DNA from: Chloroflexota bacterium | GTDB lineage: Bacteria > Chloroflexota > Anaerolineae > Aggregatilineales > UBA3940 | Assembly (NCBI GenBank): GCA_011051745.1 | Contig: DRKO01000437.1 | Span: 1-8,357 of the forward strand | Direction: 5' to 3' | Length of the DNA stretch: 8,357 nucleotides | In this document: positions 1-5,734 of the stretch, one piece after another | Layout: each line of letters begins with the position of its first letter | Position numbering within the stretch: position 1 is the first letter of the stretch | Notes under the pieces: generated by a model | What the model was told of the DNA's origin: nothing | What the model saw: only the letters and a program-made list of their open reading frames with translations | The model's database searches: none | Translations under genes and position numbers: made by a program

Positions 1-309
1 AAAGCTGGCGTAGGGGCCGCTCATCGGCCCCGCCATGCCGATCTTGATCGTCTCGCCGGGCGGGATGACGGCGCACCCGAACTCGTCCAGCAGGCATTCC
101 GGCGGCTCAGCCGGAGCGGCCACATCGGGGGACCCGCTCGGAGAGACGGTCGGGGTGGGTTCGGGGAGCGGCGTCGGTTCCGCCTCTTCAGGCAGGCCGA
201 AGCATCCCGTCAGCACGGCTGCCAGCACAACGGCGACACTCAACATACCGCCAAAAGACCCTCTTATGTGGCGACATCGCTCCTGAGCGGTCATCAGGTC
301 ATCGGCCAT
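1..309 (-). CDS. ABC transporter substrate-binding lipoprotein, N-terminal part (LivJ/Peripla_BP_6-like)
   Basis: This is the first 103 codons of a gene that continues past the left edge. It opens with a basic stretch, then a hydrophobic segment (about residues 22-34) ending in the lipobox LTGC (Cys36), so it should be an exported, lipid-anchored protein. A proline/threonine/serine-rich linker follows (about residues 40-70), then two cysteines (C72, C79) and a first beta strand reading TIKIGMAGPMSGPYASF. IKIG followed by GPxSG is how the mature domain of type 1 periplasmic binding proteins of the branched-chain amino acid/amide ABC family usually begins. The ATG at 309 is favoured because GAGGAG lies 10 nt upstream (320-325); Met6 and Met22 are weaker alternatives. 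It lies 53 bp after the radical SAM gene on the same strand. The substrate cannot be told from this part, and amino acids, amides and urea are all possible. Confidence 0.82.
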   Translation of the reverse strand, partial: MADDLMTAQERCRHIRGSFGGMLSVAVVLAAVLTGCFGLPEEAEPTPLPEPTPTVSPSGSPDVAAPAEPPECLLDEFGCAVIPPGETIKIGMAGPMSGPYASF

Positions 310-362
310 GGTGCTCTGGCTCCTCAGGTCAGGCATACTGTTTTTTGTGCTTTTGAGAACTC

Positions 363-1775
363 TCACGCAGTGATATTCCCGGCCGACCGCCCCCTGTCCG
401 GCTGGATGGCATCCGGCCCGATCTGCGCACCCTTCGCCGGATCGAAGATCAGCGCAGGCCGCCCGCTGGCGATGTCCACCAGATCGCCCATCATGTCGGC
501 CAGCGCAACCGGTTTGCCGAGCGCGCGGGCGATCTCAAGCGGGGAGCGGTCATCCAGGCTGATGCCGCCGGGGTGGTCAAACATGACGCGCGGCAGGACG
601 ACAACCTCCCCTCTGATCTCGCGGCTCTGAAGCTGCGCGATAACGTCCTCTCCCATCAGCAAACCGGCCACCGTGATCGTCTCGCCCAGACGTGTGTTTG
701 TGATGGGCACAACCTCGCTGAACAGGCCGCCCTTCTCGGCCAGTTCGCCCGCGTAACGGGCAAGCACCGGCCCGAAGAGTTTCCCTGTCACCAGTGTGAG
801 GCTCCCGACACGCGGGGGCATCTCGATCTCCTGCTGAGAGGCCTCCCACTCGTCCATAAAATATCGTACCACACCCAGGCCGTTCTCCCGCAGATCGAGT
901 CCGTCGTAAGCCTCCAGCGGGGGGATCGGCCTGCCGGTGACCAGATACCACTCATCGGTCGGATACACGAAGTTGACACCGAACCGCTGCCGGTACTCCT
1001 CCCGCCAGACGTGGCAGGCGTCCAGTACAACGTTTGCCTCCTCCGGCGTGTTGGGGCGCATCCCGTACCTGTGATGTTTCGTCAGGCCGACGGGAACCAC
1101 GCTCACCGACCGAACGCCGGGGTACAGCGTCGCGAGATCACGCACCGATTTTTCCAGATGCGCCCCATCGTTGACCCCCGGCGTGACGACGATCTGGGTG
1201 TGAACCTCGATTCCCTCACCCGTCAGCCAGGCGAGTTGCTCCATGATGTCCGGCGCGTCCGGGTTGCCGAGGACACGCCGCCGCAGGTCCGGGTCGGTGG
1301 CATGTACCGAGACATACAGGGGGCTGAGGCCCTGCTCAACGATGCGCCACTCATCGTGTTCGCTGAGGTTGGTCAGTGTGACGAAATGCCCGAAGAGGAA
1401 CGAGTAGCGATAATCATCGTCCTTGATATAGAGTGTGCGCCGGAAACGGGGGGACATCTGCAGGACGAAGCAGAACGGGCACAGGTTGTTGCAACGCCGG
1501 ATATCAACGTCAAAGGTGGGATGTGCAAAGCTCAGGCCGAGAGGTTGCAGCTCATCGCGCTCTCCCCGAAGTGTGATCGTCTGCCCGTCCCGTTGCAGCG
1601 TGAGCGCGACCTCATACTCCGCCGCATAGTACTGCACGTCAATCACATCTTCGACCGGCTCCCCGTTGACCGCCAGCAGCACATCGCCGGGTCGCACGCC
1701 CAGCCGGTCGGCCAGACTGCCCGGCGCGACCGCCGTAATCAGCCCACCCTGAGTTTGCCGTCCGGTAACCGCCAT
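363..1775 (-). CDS. PDZ and radical SAM domain protein of the DUF512 family (putative Fe-S oxidoreductase)
   Basis: This 470-residue protein starts with a PDZ-like module (residues 10-60, with PGSLADRLGVRPGD and LAVNGEPVEDVIDVQYY). A radical SAM core follows, whose cluster motif is C95-x3-C99-x2-C102 (RCNNLCPFCF), the canonical CX3CX2C that binds a 4Fe-4S cluster and S-adenosylmethionine. The C-terminal third (about 270-440) is the DUF512 domain, with the recognisable segments YPTDEWYL (271-278), TGKLFGP (330-336) and NTRLGETITVAGLL (360-373). Length and domain order match the known family (cyanobacterial and Firmicute homologues, TIGR03279-like). Its substrate is not known to me. AAGGA lies 6 nt before the ATG, and the gene begins 22 bp after the plsC stop, so it is probably in the same operon. 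In other bacteria this family is often next to the ribosome-assembly GTPase gene der, which is not in this window. Confidence 0.93.
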   Translation of the reverse strand: MAVTGRQTQGGLITAVAPGSLADRLGVRPGDVLLAVNGEPVEDVIDVQYYAAEYEVALTLQRDGQTITLRGERDELQPLGLSFAHPTFDVDIRRCNNLCPFCFVLQMSPRFRRTLYIKDDDYRYSFLFGHFVTLTNLSEHDEWRIVEQGLSPLYVSVHATDPDLRRRVLGNPDAPDIMEQLAWLTGEGIEVHTQIVVTPGVNDGAHLEKSVRDLATLYPGVRSVSVVPVGLTKHHRYGMRPNTPEEANVVLDACHVWREEYRQRFGVNFVYPTDEWYLVTGRPIPPLEAYDGLDLRENGLGVVRYFMDEWEASQQEIEMPPRVGSLTLVTGKLFGPVLARYAGELAEKGGLFSEVVPITNTRLGETITVAGLLMGEDVIAQLQSREIRGEVVVLPRVMFDHPGGISLDDRSPLEIARALGKPVALADMMGDLVDIASGRPALIFDPAKGAQIGPDAIQPDRGRSAGNITA

Positions 1776-1797
1776 CCGCGTTCCTTCAAAAAAACCC

Positions 1798-2571
1798 TCA
1801 GGGCGACACCCAGCCGGTCGAGATCACCCAGCGGGGAATGCGACGCTCCACCGGTCGCCACGTAATATCGAAATCGAGAAAGTCGGTGGTGGCCTGAGAG
1901 AGATCGGAATAGACCCCCCGCCACTCCTCCGGCAACAGCTCCGCGATGCGGTACATAGCCTCGTCGGTCATGGCGCGGAAGTGCTCACGCGGGAGCCGTT
2001 TCCCCTCGTGGCGGAAGCGGAAAGGCCGCCCGAAGCGGACGTAAACCGGCGTCCGCCGGAACTCCCGAATCCAGGTAGCCGGGAAATCCCGCGTGCCCCA
2101 GATGGCGACCGGAACAACCGTCGCGTTGGTCTTGAGGGCCAGATACGCGCTGCCCTCCTGCCCCCGGATCAGGCCTGTTTTGCTGCGTGTTCCCTCCGCA
2201 TAGAGCATGACGATGTATCCCTGCCGGAGGTGCTCCAGCGCCGACTTCAGGGCCTTCAGATCGGGCTCCCCCCGGTGGACGGGGATCGCGCCCCAGTGCC
2301 CGACGAAGAATCGCATCACAGGCTGAGAAAAAGCCTCTATCTTCGCCAGCGGGACGATGTCCCGATCCGGGTAGAACGAGATCATGATTCCGGGATCAAG
2401 GGCGGATATATGGTTGCCCATCATGACGACCGGCCCATCCGCCGGGATGTTCTCCCAGCCATCCACGTACAGCGTGATCCAGAAGCGATAAACGATGTTC
2501 CAGATGCCAAAGCGGAACAACTGGCGACGCCACTGGTACAGCCGGTCGCTTACAATCGGCCCCCTAATCAT
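1798..2571 (-). CDS. plsC: 1-acyl-sn-glycerol-3-phosphate acyltransferase
   Basis: It transfers an acyl group to lysophosphatidic acid to make phosphatidic acid, on the cytoplasmic face of the membrane, as a step in phospholipid synthesis. The four acyltransferase blocks are all present (numbering from this start): NHISALD (H54-x4-D59, catalytic), GAIPVHRG (94-101), EGTRS (126-130, glycerophosphate binding) and VPVAIWG (153-159). At 257 residues it is of normal size. A hydrophobic stretch near residues 21-36 may be a membrane contact. Two starts are possible. The ATG at 2571 overlaps the cmk stop in ATGATTAG, which suggests translational coupling, but a GGAG abuts it with no spacer. A GTG at 2607 adds 12 residues but has no clear Shine-Dalgarno. 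I chose the ATG because homologues start close to the membrane-contact region. The cmk-plsC pairing is common in Gram-positive and related bacteria. Confidence 0.93.
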   Translation of the reverse strand: MIRGPIVSDRLYQWRRQLFRFGIWNIVYRFWITLYVDGWENIPADGPVVMMGNHISALDPGIMISFYPDRDIVPLAKIEAFSQPVMRFFVGHWGAIPVHRGEPDLKALKSALEHLRQGYIVMLYAEGTRSKTGLIRGQEGSAYLALKTNATVVPVAIWGTRDFPATWIREFRRTPVYVRFGRPFRFRHEGKRLPREHFRAMTDEAMYRIAELLPEEWRGVYSDLSQATTDFLDFDITWRPVERRIPRWVISTGWVSP

Positions 2572-3289
2572 CTCCTTCAGCCTCCCTGGACGAAGCCACC
2601 CTGTCACAGTCGCGGGACTCGACGATCTTCAGGACGTACTCCAGCACGGCCCCGGCATCCATGTTTGTCGTGTCAATCACGATCGCATCTCTGGCAGGCC
2701 GCAGGGGCGCGATCTCGCGCTGGCTATCTATCCGGTCACGCTGACGCATGGAAGCCAGAATATCTTCGTAGCTTCCGTCCTGTCCCTTGGCCTGATAATC
2801 CTGCCAGCGCCGCCTGGCACGTGTTTCAACCGAGGCGTCCAGATAGATTTTGAGATCGGCATCCGGGAACACCACCGTACCGATGTCCCGCCCGACCATG
2901 ACAACCTGCCCGCGCTCACCGATGCGGCGCTGCTGGCGGGTCATCGCGGCCCGGACGCCAGGGTACGCCGAGACAGCCGAGACACTGGCATCCACCGCCG
3001 CGCTGAAAAGGCGGTTGGTCACATCCTCGCCGTCCAGATAAACCGTGCTCGTCCGCCCATCATCCACCGTGGGCGGCCTGACATCTATCTCGACCTGCTC
3101 CGCCAGCGCGGAGATCGCCGCCTCATCCGAAATATCAATACCCCGCTCCAGCGCGGCCAGCGTGACGGCACGGTACATCACGCCCGTGTCGAAGTAAAGG
3201 TAACCGAGCCGCTCGGCGACCTGATGCGCCAGTGTGGTTTTGCCCGCAGCGGCAGGGCCATCAATGGCAATCAGAGACGGTTTACTCAT
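2564..3289 (-). CDS. cmk: Cytidylate kinase
   Basis: It phosphorylates CMP and dCMP to the diphosphates with ATP, a cytoplasmic nucleotide-salvage step that feeds RNA, DNA and CDP-lipid synthesis. The Walker A loop is GPAAAGKT (residues 11-18). The CMP-binding segment DTGVMYRA (34-41) follows, then VGRDIGTVVFPDADLKIYLDA split across 132-152, and the lid/arginine segment RDRIDSQREIAPL (184-196). The length, 241 residues, is slightly above the usual 220-230 because of a short charged tail after residue 225. The ATG overlaps the TGA of the preceding pseudouridine synthase gene (ATGA, 3286-3289), and GAGGA lies about 11 nt upstream. Its own stop overlaps the plsC start. The tight packing points to one transcript in which cmk feeds CDP-diacylglycerol chemistry next to plsC. 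Confidence 0.97.
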   Translation of the reverse strand: MSKPSLIAIDGPAAAGKTTLAHQVAERLGYLYFDTGVMYRAVTLAALERGIDISDEAAISALAEQVEIDVRPPTVDDGRTSTVYLDGEDVTNRLFSAAVDASVSAVSAYPGVRAAMTRQQRRIGERGQVVMVGRDIGTVVFPDADLKIYLDASVETRARRRWQDYQAKGQDGSYEDILASMRQRDRIDSQREIAPLRPARDAIVIDTTNMDAGAVLEYVLKIVESRDCDRVASSREAEGDD

Positions 3290-4119
3290 CTTCGTCGGGT
3301 TCCTCGCTTCGATGTTCGGGTTGAGCGTTTGCCGCTCTGTGATCGGGGGGCGTTCTTCCGGCCCCCGCTCGCCCCGCTACGGGGTCGGCGTCGTCCGGGG
3401 GGCGCCTTCCGAACCGCCTGCAACGCCGCCACCTCCTCCTCCGTGAGCAGCCGCCAGCCACCGGGGGGCAGGTCGCCCAGTTCAAGCGGGCCCAGCCTGA
3501 TCCGCACGATGCGCAGGGCTGGGTATCCCAGCGCCGCCGCAATGCGCCTGATCTGGCGCTTACGCCCCTCGTGCATCGTTACTTCCAGCAGCGTCCCGTC
3601 CCGCGTCTTACGAAGTTTCCTGACCTCAGCGGGCAGGGTGCGCTTCCCCTCCAGAAGGATACCGCGCCGCCAGGCATCCAGCGCCTTCTCGGTCGGCGAT
3701 CCCGCGACCAGCACGTGATACGTCTTGGGGTGCTCGTAGCTCGGATGGGTGAGTTTATGGGCCAGGTCGCCGTCGTTGGTAAAGAGCATCAGCCCCTCGC
3801 TGCGCACATCCAGACGACCCACCGGATAAAGATGCCCCTCGATGGGGATCAGGTCACGGGCACGGGGCCAGTTGCCCTTCACGTCCTCGTCCGAGATGAC
3901 CCCCCTCGGTTTATGGAGCATCACGTAAACCAGCGCCTCAGGCAGGCGCAGACGCTCGCCGTCCACCCGGATATCGTCCCGCTGTGGATCGGCCCGCATG
4001 CCGAGCGTTGCGACCTCCCCGTTGACCGTCACACGCCCCTGTTTGATAATTTCCTCGCAGGCGCGGCGCGATCCATACCCCGCCCGCGCCATGAGCTTCT
4101 GCAAACGTTCTTCTGGCAA
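3286..4119 (-). CDS. rluB: Pseudouridine synthase, RsuA/RluB family (probable 23S rRNA)
   Basis: It isomerises uridine to pseudouridine in rRNA; by family and by position next to cmk, the RluB type is likely. An S4 RNA-binding domain covers about residues 4-50 (RLQKLMARAGYGSRR). The catalytic motif is GRLD (101-104, Asp104) followed by SEGLMLFTNDGDL. The later conserved motif HEGRKRQIRR is at 183-192. The tail from residue 237 to 277 holds 17 Arg/Lys and no acidic residue, which suggests a disordered extra RNA-binding extension. The start is a TTG: an in-frame TAG lies just upstream, AGAGGAG (4124-4130) sits 4 nt before it, and the next Met (residue 10) would cut into the S4 domain. This is the first gene of the leftward group. 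A TAGAAT at 4138-4143 on the minus strand could be its -10 box, but I see no good -35. The exact target uridine is not shown by the sequence. Confidence 0.94.
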   Translation of the reverse strand: MPEERLQKLMARAGYGSRRACEEIIKQGRVTVNGEVATLGMRADPQRDDIRVDGERLRLPEALVYVMLHKPRGVISDEDVKGNWPRARDLIPIEGHLYPVGRLDVRSEGLMLFTNDGDLAHKLTHPSYEHPKTYHVLVAGSPTEKALDAWRRGILLEGKRTLPAEVRKLRKTRDGTLLEVTMHEGRKRQIRRIAAALGYPALRIVRIRLGPLELGDLPPGGWRLLTEEEVAALQAVRKAPPGRRRPRSGASGGRKNAPRSQSGKRSTRTSKRGTRRR

Positions 4120-4231
4120 TCTGCTCCTCTATTCCTGATTCTACAGTATTCACGTCCGCTCCGGCGAGCGGCGACGGCCTTCTGCTCCCGATCCGGAGCC
4201 GCACCCCGCTTCACCGCTCCCCGCCCGGCGC

Positions 4232-4260
4232 TTTGCGTCCCCACCAGAGAACGCTATAAT
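4232..4260 (+). promoter_or_regulatory. Sigma-70-type promoter of the lipoprotein gene
   Basis: A perfect TATAAT lies at 4255-4260. A weak -35-like TTTGCG lies at 4232-4237, with a 17-bp spacer. Transcription would start near 4267, giving a leader of about 24 nt that carries GGAG (4282-4285) 5 nt before the ATG at 4291. In this GC-rich window I saw only three exact TATAAT sites on either strand by eye, and all are intergenic. Confidence 0.62.
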
Positions 4261-4290
4261 CGCCCACCACACATCACACACGGAGAGCCT

Positions 4291-4890
4291 ATGACACCAG
4301 CCCGAAGAACGTCCATCCTCATGCTCGTAGCCGGATTATTGACCCTTGCCAGCCTGGCGTGCAACATGCCTGCCCCCCGGCTGGGCGGGCCACGTCCTCC
4401 GCGCCAGGCTGTTCAACCCTCTGTTGATGCTCTGGAGTCGTTCAACGAGAAGTGGCGTGCGCTAAACCTTGCCACTCCAGACGGGCCGTTTACCCTCACT
4501 TTTACTGAGGCCGAGCTTACCTCGGTGGTGGCGGCAGCCCTCGAGCAGGCAGAAGCCGACAGCGGCACGCCGCTGCCGGTTCAGGACGTTCAGGTTATTT
4601 TACAGGATGGAGCGATCTATGCCTACGGAACCGCCAATATTGACCCCATCCAGGTGAACGGTTTGATCGTCGCCGCCCCAACCATCGGGCCGGATGGGCG
4701 GGTGAGCATCGCCATTCGCTCGGTGGAGTTCGGCCCGTTAGAGATAGACCCGGAGCTTATTGACGAGATCGCCGCCAGCGTTGAGGCCAGCATCAACGCA
4801 CCCCTTCAGGCCTCCTCGGCCAGCATCGTCCTGACCGACATCACGATCAGCGACGGCCAGCTCACCATCAGCGGCACGATCACCCCCTGA
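4291..4890 (+). CDS. Uncharacterised exported lipoprotein
   Basis: I do not recognise a named gene. This 199-residue protein has an N-terminal basic region (PARR), a hydrophobic segment (8-22) and a lipoprotein cleavage site ASLAC with Cys24, so it is probably anchored on the outside of the cytoplasmic membrane. A short Pro/Arg-rich linker (28-42) follows. The rest alternates polar and hydrophobic residues as in beta strands: PFTLTFTEAELTSVV (66-80), VQVILQDGAIYAYGTANI (100-117), DGRVSIAIRSVEFG (135-148) and a final VLTDITISDGQLTISGTI (180-197). A helix-like stretch (151-172) sits before the last strands. The pattern of a "T-x-x-E-L-T" opening and strands of the "dG-v-v-G" kind resembles small lipid-binding-like folds such as YpmS (DUF2140) or LmeA (DUF2993). 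That is only an inference. It is a single-gene unit with its own promoter, converging on the AmaP-like gene 29 bp downstream. Confidence 0.85.
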   Translation: MTPARRTSILMLVAGLLTLASLACNMPAPRLGGPRPPRQAVQPSVDALESFNEKWRALNLATPDGPFTLTFTEAELTSVVAAALEQAEADSGTPLPVQDVQVILQDGAIYAYGTANIDPIQVNGLIVAAPTIGPDGRVSIAIRSVEFGPLEIDPELIDEIAASVEASINAPLQASSASIVLTDITISDGQLTISGTITP

Positions 4891-4919
4891 GGGTCGTCAC
4901 AGCGCCCCCTCAACTTCCC

Positions 4920-5552
4920 CTACAGGCCGGGATCAACCGGCGGCGGAGAGGGAGGCGGCGGTTGCTGTTGTCGCCTCCGCCCTGCCGTCCGCAGCGCCAG
5001 ATTAACCCCTGAAACGTGTCGAATGCGCACCCTCGGCTCACCGGCCAGCGAAAGCCCCATCTGATTTTCGACCGTCTCCCGCGCCACGCCGATGATCTCC
5101 GCTGCCTTGGCCGGGATGCTCCCGACGCTGGAGGCGATCCCGACATCGAGCGCCACCCGCACCCGTCGGCGGGCTGCGCTGACGCGAGGTTTCACTTCCA
5201 CCACATCCGGGATTCGGCTGACCTGTTCCTTCAGGCGTTGCGAGATGGCCTGAAGGGATATTTCCGCCACCCCACCCCCGACCAGCCGGATGCGTGCCTG
5301 ATCACGGGCCGGGCGGCGCAACTCCGCATAGAGCAGCAGCACGATTATCAGATCGACCCCGACGGCGACGCCCAGCATCACCAGCCGGGTCGAGCCTTCC
5401 GGCACAGACACGCCCTCAAGCACGGCGCTTAAGGCCGTCAACGCCTGCCCCGCCAGCATCAGGCCGAGGTCCGGTGTAGCCAGCGCCAGCGTCACCAGCG
5501 GCAGGGCCAGCACCAGCAGAACAACCACGATGATCTTGTTAAAAACGCGCAT
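4920..5552 (-). CDS. AmaP-like membrane protein with Asp23/Gls24 (DUF322-type) domain
   Basis: This 210-residue protein has a hydrophobic N-terminus (about 6-26), a second membrane segment (about 57-77), and then a cytoplasmic domain. The two-helix start followed by an Asp23-like domain is the layout of AmaP, the membrane anchor of the alkaline shock protein Asp23 in Firmicutes. The Asp23-like part (about 86-190) includes ISLQAISQRLKEQVSRIPDV (98-117), strands around VRVALDVGI (131-139), and a helix with IPAKAAEIIGVARETVENQMG (146-166, listed by ends: IPAKAA to NQMG). The C-terminal tail (192-210) is RRR, then Gln- and Pro-rich. The best start is the ATG at 5552, with GGAG 4 nt upstream; a TTG one codon earlier would leave only 1 nt of spacing. 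The role is inferred to be in cell-envelope stress or homeostasis. No separate asp23 gene is seen here. Confidence 0.82.
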   Translation of the reverse strand: MRVFNKIIVVVLLVLALPLVTLALATPDLGLMLAGQALTALSAVLEGVSVPEGSTRLVMLGVAVGVDLIIVLLLYAELRRPARDQARIRLVGGGVAEISLQAISQRLKEQVSRIPDVVEVKPRVSAARRRVRVALDVGIASSVGSIPAKAAEIIGVARETVENQMGLSLAGEPRVRIRHVSGVNLALRTAGRRRQQQPPPPSPPPVDPGL

Positions 5553-5577
5553 CAAACTCCAACCCGTTTAACTTGTA

Positions 5578-5610
5578 AGCCCTGACAGTAAAGTTCGAGA
5601 CCGAAGGGCT
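5578..5610 (-). other. Inverted repeat in the leader of the AmaP-like gene
   Basis: AGCCCT (5578-5583) and AGGGCT (5605-5610) form a 6-bp stem around a 21-nt loop that itself holds a small TTCG/CGAA pair (5594-5597 and 5602-5605). It sits in the predicted untranslated leader, about 25 nt before the start codon on the minus strand. It matches no riboswitch that I recognise, and a stem this short can arise by chance. Confidence 0.2.
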
Positions 5611-5686
5611 ACCAGAAACCTCCTACGGAACGCGGTAGTCTCCCGTCACACCCTGCCACGCTCCACCCGTCGCATCACTGGAGCGC

Positions 5687-5695
5687 ATTATACCA
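5687..5695 (-). promoter_or_regulatory. Extended -10 promoter for the AmaP-like gene
   Basis: Read on the minus strand this is TGGTATAAT, a perfect extended -10 element (TGn-TATAAT). No convincing -35 is visible 17 bp further up, which fits an extended -10 promoter. Transcription would begin near 5680, leaving a leader of about 128 nt before the ATG at 5552. Confidence 0.5.
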
Positions 5696-5728
5696 CACAC
5701 CCGACTCCCTGCCGGAGCACAACGAGGT

Positions 5729-5734
5729 TATAAT
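5729..5734 (+). promoter_or_regulatory. TATAAT box overlapping the start of the S51-like gene
   Basis: A perfect TATAAT whose last two bases are the first two bases of the ATG at 5733. If it is the -10 box, the transcript would begin at about 5740-5742. That is on or next to the in-frame ATG at 5742, giving a leaderless mRNA. No -35 match is seen at 15-18 bp upstream, so this may be chance. Confidence 0.4.

Noticed and set aside
354..365. TGAGA/TCTCA inverted repeat at the end of the DUF512 gene
   Set aside because: The arms are 5 bp with a 2-nt gap, too short for a stable hairpin or a convincing operator, and no flanking T-run follows.
573..1865. 430-codon open frame on the plus strand
   Set aside because: It lies antisense to the DUF512 gene, whose radical SAM and PDZ motifs are certain. 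The translated product has no domain-like pattern; long antisense frames are expected in GC-rich DNA.
2495..3718. 407-codon open frame on the plus strand
   Set aside because: It is antisense to cmk and part of the pseudouridine synthase gene, both firmly identified; Arg/Pro/His-rich product without recognisable motifs.
4138..4143. TAGAAT as a -10 box for the leftward operon
   Set aside because: One mismatch to TATAAT and suitably intergenic, but without a -35 and only about 12 nt from the TTG start; too weak to list as a promoter.
3571..4290. Upstream in-frame extension of the lipoprotein gene
   Set aside because: The frame stays open upstream across the antisense strand of the pseudouridine synthase, but the promoter, GGAG and signal peptide all place the start at 4291.
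4888..4912. TGAGGG/CCCTCA inverted repeat between the convergent genes
   Set aside because: It is a 6-bp stem with a 13-nt loop that could end transcription, but neither side is followed by a T-run, so I do not call it a terminator.
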